Assembly: GCF_014050225.1 (NCBI RefSeq)
Contig: NZ_JACFXV010000044.1
Span: forward strand, 62,001 to 126,000
Direction of reading: 5' to 3'
Source of the DNA: Stappia albiluteola
Lineage (GTDB): Bacteria; Pseudomonadota; Alphaproteobacteria; Rhizobiales; Stappiaceae
Length of the DNA stretch: 64,000 nt
Shown here: positions 37,845 to 45,794 of the stretch, one piece after another
How the letters are laid out: each line of letters opens with the position of its first letter
Position numbering within the stretch: the stretch's first letter is position 1
Notes under the pieces: generated by a model
Databases searched by the model: none
What the model was told of the DNA's origin: nothing
The model's input: only the letters and a program-made list of their open reading frames with translations
Made by a program: the position numbers and the translations under genes

Positions 37845-38960
37845 TTATTTTCCATGATGGGCCTTAATATTTTCCAACAAGAATTCGGCAAGTGCATCGA
37901 TATTGTCTTCGAAACAGTAGCGGCGATTGCCTGACGCCGACGTCGCTAAGTTGGCCATAATCTCCGCCTGCCGATGGCTCGCCACGGCGCCGTAGCTGAT
38001 GAGGGTCGTCAGCACGCGCTCATGGCCAAGGTTCTGGCTCCAGGCTTTGAAATATTCCGGCGTTTTGCACATGCGCTCGCCGATTTGGGCCAGCGTATTG
38101 CGGAAGGAATGCGGGTTGAAATAGGGCAGGTCAGCCGCCTCAAATGCCTGCCGGAAGATCTTGCGGATCGGGTCGGCGTTTTTCCAATGTTCGCGCGATA
38201 GCCCCTTCGCCGCAAATAGGCCGTCGGCGTTCAAGCCGATTTCCGTTGCCGGGAACAGCGGATCGTCCGGCCCAAACAGTTTTTCAGTCTTCAGGAAATC
38301 GATCCACTCGATGACAATCTGTTCGATATCCTTGCCGACCGGAAAGAACCACGAATGGATGGTCTTGCGGTTCTTGGTGCGCACGCTTCGCGCATCCTGA
38401 TCGACCGTGCGCCGGTCCATATCCACATGGCGGATCGAAAGCGAAGCCATTGCGTCATCACGCATACCTGTCAGATAGGCGAAGGTGATCAGCGCGCGGT
38501 TGCGCTTCTCGATATCGCTTACCGCTTTCATCGAAAAAATGACATGGCGAATTTGTTCGGCGCTGGGTACAGGCCTTTCCCGCCTTGCCGTCGCGATCCG
38601 GCTGTCATTGGCGGAAGGATTGAAATAGTCGGCGTCCGAATAGCTGATACGGGATTTGTAACCCGGTTGCCCGGCGAGCCAATGGAAGAAGGCCTTCAGC
38701 GCCATGAGGCGGGAATGGATCGTCGCCTTGGCCAATGGCTTGCCCGTATCCGGGTTGATTTGGTCGTTAAGCTGGCGCTTGAACTTACGTGCTTGCTCGA
38801 TATGGAATTGGGCAAAATCCTTGTAGCCGGTCGAGGCTTCGAACACGGCGATTGCTGCCGCGACCTGATCCGTGCTCTTCACCGACATCCGCTTGGCTTC
38901 TTCCAGATAGGCTAGATATTGACGCTTGATCCGTTCGTTTTTCGGATGATGCTTACGCAT
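37845..38960 (-). CDS. Tyrosine recombinase (second site-specific integrase)
   Basis: The 371-residue protein has a SAM-like core-binding domain at about residues 10-120 and the catalytic domain after it. The active-site residues are Arg167 (YLTGMRDDA), His284 and Arg287 (HSFR), His313 (LGHE) and Tyr323 (LISYGAV). It is therefore probably active. It is unlike the P4-type integrase next to the tRNA and is coupled by an eight-base overlap to a small HTH/zinc protein. Its target is unknown: a role in moving a nested element or in an inversion switch are both possible, but no second hsdS cassette is visible. Confidence 0.87.
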   Translation of the reverse strand: MRKHHPKNERIKRQYLAYLEEAKRMSVKSTDQVAAAIAVFEASTGYKDFAQFHIEQARKFKRQLNDQINPDTGKPLAKATIHSRLMALKAFFHWLAGQPGYKSRISYSDADYFNPSANDSRIATARRERPVPSAEQIRHVIFSMKAVSDIEKRNRALITFAYLTGMRDDAMASLSIRHVDMDRRTVDQDARSVRTKNRKTIHSWFFPVGKDIEQIVIEWIDFLKTEKLFGPDDPLFPATEIGLNADGLFAAKGLSREHWKNADPIRKIFRQAFEAADLPYFNPHSFRNTLAQIGERMCKTPEYFKAWSQNLGHERVLTTLISYGAVASHRQAEIMANLATSASGNRRYCFEDNIDALAEFLLENIKAHHGK

Positions 38961-39441
38961 GGGGTTTGGGCTCCTTCTTCAAGTAATCATTCAGGCAGGG
39001 TTTCCCGCTATCGCTTATGCGTTCTTCTGCCTGCATGATCGTCACGTCCAAAATCCCCCTGAGCGCTTTCAGATTGGCATTGGATATGCGCTTGTGCATG
39101 ACCGTCGCGCATGTCTCGCAAAGGGCGCGCAGGTTGCCGTTTGTCGGTGTCATCGGGATATATTCGGCTTCCCCGAATGCAGGGCGTTTTGGCGTACGGC
39201 AGGAAAAGCAAAAGCATTCGTCCAACCGGCATTTCTGCTTCGCTTTGGATTGCCGCTTTCCGAATTCAACCAAGTCGCTGCCGAGGATCAAAGTTGGCCT
39301 TTGATCGGCAAGCGATGGCAGGCCCGACTTGAGCCACCGCCGCACGGTCCCCTTGGCGATCCCCAGCACGCGGGAGGTTTCATCCACGGTATAGCTGCGA
39401 TGAATCTTTATCCGACGCCAGGCAGGGCGCTTACGAGCCAT
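38953..39441 (-). CDS. HTH/zinc-finger protein coupled to the second recombinase
   Basis: This 162-residue protein has an N-terminal MerR/excisionase-like helix-turn-helix (YTVDETSRVLGIAKGTVRRW, residues 17-36). It also has a probable zinc site formed by Cys78-x2-Cys81 (CFSC) and Cys108-x2-Cys111 (CETC). The last four codons overlap the start of the recombinase gene, so the two are coupled. A directionality or DNA-bridging factor for the recombinase is the natural guess; the family is not named with confidence. Confidence 0.75.
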   Translation of the reverse strand: MARKRPAWRRIKIHRSYTVDETSRVLGIAKGTVRRWLKSGLPSLADQRPTLILGSDLVEFGKRQSKAKQKCRLDECFCFSCRTPKRPAFGEAEYIPMTPTNGNLRALCETCATVMHKRISNANLKALRGILDVTIMQAEERISDSGKPCLNDYLKKEPKPHA

Positions 39442-39442
39442 C

Positions 39443-39649
39443 CTAGGCGGCCCCGTTTTCGATCAGCGCGCGGATATCTTCAACGCGCCAGACGGTGATG
39501 CGGGGGCCCAGTTTCACAGGCTTTGGGAAGCGGCCATCCTTTATTCCCGCCCACCACGTCGATTTACTAACGGGAATGGGCCCATTGGGAGCAAGGATGG
39601 ATGACAGGCGAAGGAAACCTGATTGGGGAAGTTCGCTGTGGTCCGGCAT
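39443..39649 (-). CDS. AlpA-family DNA-binding regulator
   Basis: This 68-residue winged helix-turn-helix protein is of the AlpA/excisionase type found in P4-like islands, where it activates or aids excision. It shows FLRLSSILAPNGPIPVSKST (residues 11-30) and then WWAGIKDGRFPKPVKLGPR, the typical AlpA recognition segment, and ends with VWRVEDIRALI. The start chosen is ATG 39649, preceded by ggaaaag; the frame is open to 39721. One base separates its stop from the HTH/zinc gene start. Confidence 0.85.
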   Translation of the reverse strand: MPDHSELPQSGFLRLSSILAPNGPIPVSKSTWWAGIKDGRFPKPVKLGPRITVWRVEDIRALIENGAA

Positions 39650-39725
39650 GATTCTTTTCCGTCCGGTGATGACGGATAACGACTGCCAAACTTCTCGTGG
39701 CCAGAAAGCCGGAAAGGCCAAAAAC

Positions 39726-40421
39726 TCAGCCGGAAGGGTTTTTGGCCTTCTCTAAGTAATTGTAAATCTTAGAAACTCTCTCTTTCACGCTACTTTCTGC
39801 AGGTTCGGCGCCATAGGTGTCGGTGAACCACTGAAGCATCATGCGAATCAAGTCTGCTTGCTTATCCGGTAGACCGTCTAGTCCGTTTGCGAGCCGGACG
39901 ATTTCCATAGTGAAACTGTCCCAATCATACTCTTGGGGGCGTCCCCCGCGATTTTTTTCATTTGGCTTTGGTGCCGGCAAGGATTTCGGATTCTTATTGT
40001 TAATAGGCTCAGCACGCGGTGGGGGCGGGGTAAAAGGGACTTTGGTCAACGTGTCCAGTAACTCGTCCAAAGGGTCCTTGTTCGGTGAAATCGATTCCGC
40101 AATGCCGATGTGTTCAGTTAGGAACGTATCAAAAAGGAACGCTGGAAAGAGTTCCTTTTGTCGTGCGAACTCTATTAAATCCGCGCGTGATACTAGGCTG
40201 TCCGATAAATCGCCAATGCTTGCCGAATAATTGCGCGATGAATCCGCATTTAATTCGCCACTGATAGCGGCGCCAACGAGCATCTGTTTAATTGCAATCA
40301 CTTGGCTTGATAAAGTCGAACTCCACTTGGAGTTCCTTGCTGGGTCCATACCACCCCAAAGGCAAGCAGCTTGGTGGATAGTGAAAACGTCCACGTATTT
40401 CCAGTAAGATATGTCGGACAT
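39726..40421 (-). CDS. Island protein of unknown function
   Basis: The product has 231 residues and I do not recognise the family. The N-terminal half begins SDISYWKYVDVFTIHQAACL, followed by WGGMDP, a segment that looks like the start of small DNA-associated island proteins. A Pro/Lys/Asn-rich linker (PPPPRAEPINNKNPKS) spans about residues 130-160. The C-terminal part (RGGRPQEYDWDSFTMEIVRL, then KQADLIRMMLQWF) is helical. It lies between the integrase and alpA genes on the same strand. An ATG 18 bases upstream (40439) is also possible; neither has a clear ribosome site. Codon use and base content are AT-richer than the backbone. Confidence 0.75.
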   Translation of the reverse strand: MSDISYWKYVDVFTIHQAACLWGGMDPARNSKWSSTLSSQVIAIKQMLVGAAISGELNADSSRNYSASIGDLSDSLVSRADLIEFARQKELFPAFLFDTFLTEHIGIAESISPNKDPLDELLDTLTKVPFTPPPPRAEPINNKNPKSLPAPKPNEKNRGGRPQEYDWDSFTMEIVRLANGLDGLPDKQADLIRMMLQWFTDTYGAEPAESSVKERVSKIYNYLEKAKNPSG

Positions 40422-40521
40422 TGGACGCGCGCATCCCATTTTGGTAATTTGCCAGCATAGCGTGCGTAGGCTGTATGTAAAATACTTGCGTTTGCCGGTA
40501 AGGATTATAGTTTTTCGTCTC

Positions 40522-41706
40522 TTACCTCATGAGGTTCAATATCTCGCTATTCCACCACGCAGCCATGGCAACTCGTTCTTCCCAATAAGTAGCCCGGTGG
40601 TATGCTCGCCGCACTTCGTCCGCTCCAACGTGCCCCAGTTCCGCTTCGATAGCGTCCGGGTTCCATTTGCCGCTTTCGTTTAACAACGTTGAGGCAGTCG
40701 CCCGAAAGCCGTGGGATGTCATTTCCTCTTTTGTGAAGCCCATCCGGCGCAAGGCCGCGTTCAATGTGTTTTCGCTTATCGGGCGTGCAGGCGCTGAAAT
40801 TGATGGAAAAGCCAGATCGCGTGTTCCGGTCAGTTTGTAGAGGTCGCGAAGAATATCGACTGCGGCGACTGGCAGAGGTTTTCGATGTTCCTTGCGCATT
40901 TTGGTTCGCGTCGCGGGGATCGTCCAGACGCCCTTATCCAGTTCAAACTCTTCCCAATTGGCTTGCCGTAGCTCACCCGGCCTTGGATAAAGCAAGGCCA
41001 TTAGTTTCAGGGCAGCGCGGGTTTCAAGAGCCCCTTCATATTCCCAGATCGTGCGGACCAGTCCTGCAAGCCGTTGCCAATCGGTTATTGCAACTCTGTG
41101 AGTGACCTTCGGAGTGGTAAGGGCACCACGTAATCCGAAGGTCGGATCATTGTCCGCCCTAGCTGTTGCAATCGCATATCGGAACACTTGGCCAATTGTC
41201 GCGCGCAAGCGGCGAGCGGTCTCGTAGTTGCCCTGTGCTTCCACCTTTCGCAATGCCACAAGGATTTCAGAGGCGGTAATTGCAGTGATAGGGCGGCGTC
41301 CAAGGTCCGGCCGCGCCAAGTCCAGAAGCCAGCGCTTTTTCATCAGCGTTGTTTCCGCCAAACCGTCGCGCGTCACCTTTGCCAGGAACTCATCAGCGAT
41401 CACATCGAAGATGTTGCCGCTTGCCAGCGCGGCCATTGCCTTGTCGACTTTGACCTGCTGTGAAGGATCGACCCCTTTCGCGAGAAGGTCTTTCGCCGCG
41501 TCCCGTTTCTGACGGGCCTCCGCAAGGCTTACATGCGGATATTGGCCCAGCGCCAGTGCCTTTTGCTTCCCGCCAAACCTGTAGGCCACGCGCCACAGTC
41601 TGCCGCCTGCTGGCTTCAGAAGCAGATATAAGCCATGGCCATCGCTGATTTTTTTCTCCGTTTCCGGAGTTTTCAGGTTTCGGATCTTGGCATCGGTCAA
41701 CGGCAT
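40522..41706 (-). CDS. P4-type tyrosine integrase of the island
   Basis: This enzyme integrates and excises the island at tRNA-Leu. The 394-residue product has the N-terminal DUF4102 arm-binding domain (MPLTDAKIRNLKTPETEKKI, residues 1-20, and RLWRVAYRFGGKQKALALGQ at 36-55), a core-binding domain, and the catalytic domain. Active-site residues are Arg242, His332-x-x-Arg335 (SHGFRATA), His359 (LGHV) and Tyr369 (RAYHRATYWEERVAMAAWW). It starts at ATG 41706; the longer frame to 41790 crosses its own arm-type sites. One ACCAACA site touches the start codon region, which suggests autoregulation. Confidence 0.95.
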   Translation of the reverse strand: MPLTDAKIRNLKTPETEKKISDGHGLYLLLKPAGGRLWRVAYRFGGKQKALALGQYPHVSLAEARQKRDAAKDLLAKGVDPSQQVKVDKAMAALASGNIFDVIADEFLAKVTRDGLAETTLMKKRWLLDLARPDLGRRPITAITASEILVALRKVEAQGNYETARRLRATIGQVFRYAIATARADNDPTFGLRGALTTPKVTHRVAITDWQRLAGLVRTIWEYEGALETRAALKLMALLYPRPGELRQANWEEFELDKGVWTIPATRTKMRKEHRKPLPVAAVDILRDLYKLTGTRDLAFPSISAPARPISENTLNAALRRMGFTKEEMTSHGFRATASTLLNESGKWNPDAIEAELGHVGADEVRRAYHRATYWEERVAMAAWWNSEILNLMR

Positions 41707-41789
41707 TTGTTGGTCTCCAACAATGCAGGAAAGACCTAAATGTTGGTCTTTCTCCGAAAAGATACCAACAAATGCGCCGGATACCAACA
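41704..41789. promoter_or_regulatory. Candidate integrase arm-type sites (right end)
   Basis: The heptamer ACCAACA or its complement occurs at 41708-41714, 41741-41747, 41764-41770 and 41783-41789, between the integrase start and the tRNA. The same heptamer occurs twice near the left end (27197-27203 and 27209-27215). Confidence 0.6.
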
Positions 41790-41807
41790 CACGTCATTGG
41801 ATGACGT

Positions 41808-41908
41808 CGGACGCTGAAAACGAAAAAAGGCCCGGAAAACCGGACCTTTTTGCGAGATTTCAGACTGAATTGGATCGTCTGAAACCATGATTTGGTGCCC
41901 AGGAGAGG
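41808..41908. repeat. Right copy of the ~100-bp imperfect direct repeat
   Basis: This copy matches 27037-27134. It contains the island-borne terminator and the regenerated tRNA 3' end (ttggtgcccaggagagg at 41892-41908). Confidence 0.8.
41824..41851 (-). terminator. Island-borne terminator of tRNA-Leu
   Basis: The 12-base stem has an aaaa loop and one C-A mismatch (41831 against 41844), flanked by A- and T-runs. It replaces the original terminator now stranded at 27053. Confidence 0.85.
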
Positions 41909-41979
41909 ACTCGAACCTCCACGCCCTTGCGAGCGCTAGCACCTGAAGCTAGTGCGTCTACCAATTCCGCCACCTGGGC
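41893..41979 (-). tRNA. tRNA-Leu(CAG)
   Basis: The tRNA has 87 bases. Acceptor GCCCAGG pairs with CCTGGGC, and CCA is encoded (tgg at 41893-41895 on the plus strand). The anticodon stem CTAGC/GCTAG encloses TTCAGGT with anticodon CAG, and the long variable arm is of class II type. It reads CUG. It is the insertion target of the island, whose integration rebuilt its 3' end. Confidence 0.97.
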
Positions 41980-41992
41980 ACGTGAGGGGAGC

Positions 41993-42020
41993 TTCTAAGC
42001 ATCGCTCCCGGCCTTGTCAA
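41993..42020 (-). promoter_or_regulatory. Promoter of tRNA-Leu
   Basis: On the minus strand TTGACA (42015-42020) and TTAGAA (41993-41998) are 16 bases apart. The -10 ends 13 bases before the tRNA. Confidence 0.75.
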
Positions 42021-42231
42021 CGAGTGTTTGGCGACAAAATGCTTTTCATGCACAACGTGCCTTCACAGCACGCGATGCAGGGGATAAGAGAGCGCAGGGC
42101 CGATCCTTTTCCCCTGTGGACAGGGATTGCGCGGGCCTTTTTCCATGCCGGCTCCGGCATGGTGCAAGGCGCGGTTTGACTTCGGAATTCGATCCGGCGG
42201 AACAGCCGGATGCGGCAAGGGAGCGGCAGGC

Positions 42232-43230
42232 ATGGCCATAGCGGGGAACGGGTCGGCAAACGCGCCGGTAAACGGAAAGCTCGTCACGGTATTCGGCGGA
42301 TCGGGCTTCATCGGGCGGCACGTGGTGCGCGCGCTGGCGCGGCGCGGCTATCGCATCCGGGTGGCGGTACGCCGGCCGGACCTTGCAGAACATGTCCAGC
42401 CGCTCGGCATGCCGGGACAGATCATGCCGGTGCAGGCGAACCTGCGCTATCGCTGGTCGGTCGACCGGGCGATCGAGAAGGCGGACGCCGTCGTCAATTG
42501 CGTCGGCATCATGAACCCCTCCGGCGCCCAGAGCTTCGATGCGGTGCAGGCCTTCGGACCGCGCGCGATCGCGGAAGCCGCCCGCGCGGCGGGACTTTCG
42601 GCGGTGACGCATATCTCCGCCATCGGCGCGGATGCGACTTCGCAATCCGGCTATGCGCGCAGCAAGGCCGCTGGCGAACAGGCGATCTTCGAGACGCTGC
42701 CGCAGTCGGTCGTGCTGCGGCCGTCGGTGGTCTTCGGGCCGGAGGACGAGTTCTTCAACCGTTTCGGGGCGATGGCGCGCATGTCTCCCGTCCTGCCGCT
42801 GATCGGCGGCGGCGAGACGAAGTTCCAGCCGGTTTTCGTGGGCGATGTCGCGGATGCCGTGGCCAAGGCGGCGACCGGCGAGGCGAAGGCCGGCACGATC
42901 TATGAACTGGGCGGCCCCGACATCAAGACCTTCCGCGAATGCATGGAGCTGATGCTGGAGATCGTGCGCCGCAAGCGCCTGCTGCTGCCGATCCCCTTCG
43001 GCGTGGCAATGATGCAGGCGCGTATCCTGAGCCTGCTGCCGAGCGCGCCGATCACGCCCGATCAGGTGACGCTCCTGAAATCGGACAATGTTGTCTCGCA
43101 GGCGGCGATTGCCGAGAGCCGGACGCTCGATGGCCTTTCCATCGAGGCGCGGACGCTGGCGGCGATCCTGCCGACCTATCTGGAGCGCTTCCGCGTGCGC
43201 GGCCAGTTCGACGCCCATCGCGCCGCCTGA
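42232..43230 (+). CDS. Complex I NDUFA9-subunit family protein (NAD-binding, epimerase-like)
   Basis: This is an atypical short-chain dehydrogenase of 332 residues. It has a Rossmann fold with VTVFGGSGFIGRHVVRALAR near residues 18-37 and YARSK as the degenerate catalytic YxxxK. In mitochondria and some alphaproteobacteria this family forms an accessory subunit of NADH:quinone oxidoreductase that carries a bound NADPH; here that role is by homology. The ATG at 42232 follows caagggag. The frame is open to 42127. It stands alone and ends in a strong terminator. Confidence 0.87.
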   Translation: MAIAGNGSANAPVNGKLVTVFGGSGFIGRHVVRALARRGYRIRVAVRRPDLAEHVQPLGMPGQIMPVQANLRYRWSVDRAIEKADAVVNCVGIMNPSGAQSFDAVQAFGPRAIAEAARAAGLSAVTHISAIGADATSQSGYARSKAAGEQAIFETLPQSVVLRPSVVFGPEDEFFNRFGAMARMSPVLPLIGGGETKFQPVFVGDVADAVAKAATGEAKAGTIYELGGPDIKTFRECMELMLEIVRRKRLLLPIPFGVAMMQARILSLLPSAPITPDQVTLLKSDNVVSQAAIAESRTLDGLSIEARTLAAILPTYLERFRVRGQFDAHRAA

Positions 43231-43259
43231 GCCAGACCGCGACATCGAGATGAATGAAA

Positions 43260-43292
43260 GATCGGGCGCCGGTGTCCTTCCGGCGCCCGATC
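43260..43292 (+). terminator. Terminator after the NDUFA9-like gene
   Basis: A perfect 13-base stem (gatcgggcgccgg with its complement) has a seven-base loop, followed by tcgttt. It also faces the convergent DUF1127 gene. Confidence 0.85.
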
Positions 43293-43317
43293 TCGTTTCG
43301 ACCTGGAAATCTTCATG

Positions 43318-43551
43318 TCAGCGCCGGAGCCGGCGCCGGCCGGTCATTTCGTCGATGCGCTCGTAGCCCTCATATCCGCGGGCGAGGCCGATATCCTTCA
43401 GCATGCGGTCGTCCAGAGCGTCCAGCGCGCGCCGGGTGCGGTAGCTGCGGATGGAAAGGCCGAGCGGCCGGCTGATTGCGGTCACGATCGTCGCCGTCCA
43501 GCCGCCGATGCGCAGCAGGCCGATCGGCCGGGATATGCTTCGCGATGTCAT
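43318..43551 (-). CDS. DUF1127 small basic protein
   Basis: This 77-residue Arg-rich protein of the YjiS/DUF1127 family has the conserved helix RRALDALDDRMLKDIGLARG at about residues 40-59. Short DUF1127 proteins in Agrobacterium and Rhodobacter are known to affect phosphate, RNA turnover and carbon regulation; the role of this longer member is not known. The ATG has a strong ribosome site (ggagg). The C-terminal RRRLRR could bind RNA. It diverges from the YafY-type regulator. Confidence 0.88.
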   Translation of the reverse strand: MTSRSISRPIGLLRIGGWTATIVTAISRPLGLSIRSYRTRRALDALDDRMLKDIGLARGYEGYERIDEMTGRRRLRR

Positions 43552-43764
43552 CGTCTGCCTCCATGTTCGGGGATATGCACCCCTTTTCCTGAATGCCCTT
43601 CAAAACAAGAGCTTGGGAAGGATGTCCGGCTACTTGCCATCTCTCCTGCCGCCGTCTTGAGCGCAGAATGACGGATCAATCCTGCCAGCAGTGAGTCAGG
43701 TTTGATCACGGTCTGTTCCAGGATGCGGTTTTTTTGTATTGATGGGTGGCGAGAGGGAGAAACC

Positions 43765-44769
43765 ATGAATCCGATCGACCGGGCGCTGGGCATCCTGCTG
43801 ATGCTGACGGGCGGCAAGCTGGTGACGGCGACCGAGCTGTCGCGCCGCTTCGAGGTCAGCCTGCGTACCATCTATCGCGACATGGACCGCCTGCTTTCGC
43901 TGGGCATTCCGGTCGATGCGGAGCGCGGGGCGGAAGGCGGCTACCGGCTTGCCAAGGACTATATCCAGCCGCCTGTGGCGCTGACGTTGAATGAGACCGC
44001 CTCCTTGCTCGTCGCCCTGGCGCTGGTCCGCGGATTGAAGGCGACGCCGCTTTCCGCCGATCTCGACACTGCCGAGCGCAAGCTGCTGGCCGCACTGCCG
44101 AGACGCGCAAGGGAGCTCCTGATCGAGGGCGGCCGGGTGGTCGGCATCGAGCAGGCGCCGGTCGATATCTTCCACAGCGAGAAGCAGACCGTGGAGCGGG
44201 GCAACATGCAGGTCGCCGTCGACCGGTTCCTGGAGGCGCTGCTGGCGGCGAGGCGCGTCCGTTTCCGCCATGAGAATCCCTATCGCGGGCGCGTGCGCGA
44301 TTACGAGGTGGAACCGCATGGGGTGCTGTTCGATCGTGACCGGTGGTATCTCGTCGGCCGCAGCGTCGATGAAACGGAGGCGCGCATTTTCCGCGCCGAC
44401 CGGGTGATCGAGATCGAGGTCGCTGGAATTTCCTTCCGCCCGCCGAAGGATTTCAACATTGCCGATCACCTTGGCCGCACCTGGCTGGCAAGCGCCATGC
44501 GGCGTTGGGAGAGTGATGGCGATATCGCGGAAATCCGCGTGACACCGGAACAGGCGGAGACCCTGGCGCGCGACTGGTTCTACCGGCACGCGGCCTTCAC
44601 CCGGCTGGCGAGTGGCGACACGCTGATTGGTATTCCGAACCCGACGGAGCGGGAGCTTTTCGCGCTGATCCGCTGGCTTGGGCCAGGAGCCGAATTGCTG
44701 AAGCCGCTGGATCTCCGCGAGAAGCTTGCCCGAAGTCTGGAAGCGATGGCGGCGACCTATCGGGCGTAA
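43765..44769 (+). CDS. YafY-type transcription factor with WYL domain
   Basis: This DNA-binding regulator of 334 residues begins with an HTH_11 winged helix (LVTATELSRRFEVSLRTIYR, residues 19-38). A WYL ligand-sensing domain follows at about residues 150-240 (RVRFRHENPYRGRVRDYEVE and WYLVGRSVDETEARIFRADR) and a WCX tail ends the protein. WYL proteins sense nucleotides or small ligands in known cases; the target here is unknown. The start ATG follows gagggaga; the frame is open to 43702. It converges on uppP with a six-base gap. Confidence 0.9.
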   Translation: MNPIDRALGILLMLTGGKLVTATELSRRFEVSLRTIYRDMDRLLSLGIPVDAERGAEGGYRLAKDYIQPPVALTLNETASLLVALALVRGLKATPLSADLDTAERKLLAALPRRARELLIEGGRVVGIEQAPVDIFHSEKQTVERGNMQVAVDRFLEALLAARRVRFRHENPYRGRVRDYEVEPHGVLFDRDRWYLVGRSVDETEARIFRADRVIEIEVAGISFRPPKDFNIADHLGRTWLASAMRRWESDGDIAEIRVTPEQAETLARDWFYRHAAFTRLASGDTLIGIPNPTERELFALIRWLGPGAELLKPLDLREKLARSLEAMAATYRA

Positions 44770-44775
44770 GCCGGC

Positions 44776-45582
44776 TCAGCCCAGAAAGTGCAGCAGGGCG
44801 AAGCCGACGAGTCCTATCGCGATCCGCCACCAGGCGAACGGCGCGAAGCCATGCCTGGAGACGAAGGACAAGAGCCCGCGCACGACGAAGACGGCCGCCA
44901 CGAAGGCCGCGACGAAGCCGACGGCGATGACCGTGGCATCGTCGAAGGTCAGCGCCGACCGGTTCTTGTAAAGGTCGTAGGCGAAGGCTCCGCTCATCGT
45001 CGGAATGGCCAGAAAGAAGGAAAACTCCGCCGCCGAGCGCTTGTCGGTGCCAAGCAGCAGGGACCCGGCGATGGTGGCGCCGGAGCGCGAAACGCCCGGA
45101 ATGAGGGCCAGCGTCTGGAAACAGCCGATCGCGAGGCAGAGCCAAACCGGATAGTCCATGGCTTCCGTGTATCTGGGGCTGAAGCTCATTCGATCGATGA
45201 GGAGCAGGATCACCCCGCCGATCACGAGCGTCGAGCAGATCAGCGCAGGCGATTCGAACAGCACCGTCTTGATGAAGGAATGGGCCAGAACGCCGACGAA
45301 CGCGGCCGGCAGGAAGGCCATGACGACGCCGATGGTGAAGCGCTGGGCGACGGGATCGCTCGGCAGGTTGCGGGCGATGTTCAGCAGGCGGGAGAAATAA
45401 ACCGTCAGGATCGCGAGGATCGCGCCAAGCTGGATCAGCACCTCGAAGGTCTTGCCGGTGCTGTTAAAGCCGATGAAATGACCCAGGAGCAGGATATGGC
45501 CGGTGGAGGAGACGGGGATGAATTCCGTGAGCCCCTCGACGAGACCGAGAATCAGGGCGCCGGCGATCGTGTCTGACGTCAT
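44776..45582 (-). CDS. uppP: Undecaprenyl-diphosphatase
   Basis: UppP recycles the lipid carrier for cell wall synthesis by removing a phosphate from undecaprenyl pyrophosphate. In many bacteria extra copies give bacitracin resistance. It has 268 residues and about eight membrane segments. The two family motifs are present: [20 protein letters not shown] at residues 13-32, and [12 protein letters not shown] near 159-170. It is a complete gene with no partner on the strand. Confidence 0.95.
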   Translation of the reverse strand: MTSDTIAGALILGLVEGLTEFIPVSSTGHILLLGHFIGFNSTGKTFEVLIQLGAILAILTVYFSRLLNIARNLPSDPVAQRFTIGVVMAFLPAAFVGVLAHSFIKTVLFESPALICSTLVIGGVILLLIDRMSFSPRYTEAMDYPVWLCLAIGCFQTLALIPGVSRSGATIAGSLLLGTDKRSAAEFSFFLAIPTMSGAFAYDLYKNRSALTFDDATVIAVGFVAAFVAAVFVVRGLLSFVSRHGFAPFAWWRIAIGLVGFALLHFLG

Positions 45583-45794
45583 TCGAAAGCGGTCTCCGCG
45601 CCGATCTTACGGTAGGGCTCGACAAACGGCATTTCGCGACATGCAGCGCCGGCGTCTGTGAGTTTCCTGAATGGCATATTGTCTGATTCCCCCGCGCGGA
45701 CTATACGGGGCTTCGGTAGCGCCGCAAGATATCTGCATATCGGCATTTGCGCGTACCATCGCTTGTTCCGACCGAACGGGTTACCATCACCCTC

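Larger units (their letters stand above)
27119..41908. mobile_element. tRNA-Leu-targeted integrative island carrying a restriction-modification operon
   Basis: The element of about 14.8 kb is bounded by direct repeats of the tRNA-Leu(CAG) 3' end and has a P4-type integrase directly beside the tRNA. It carries an AlpA-like regulator, a second recombinase module and the hsd operon. Non-coding parts and small genes are visibly AT-richer than the host backbone. No conjugation, replication or phage structural genes are seen, so it must rely on a helper or natural uptake to move between cells. Confidence 0.8.

Noticed and set aside
30367-39441. Phase-variable hsdS shuffling by the nearby recombinase
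   Set aside because: Only one hsdS gene is present and I see no partial or inverted hsdS cassette within the window.
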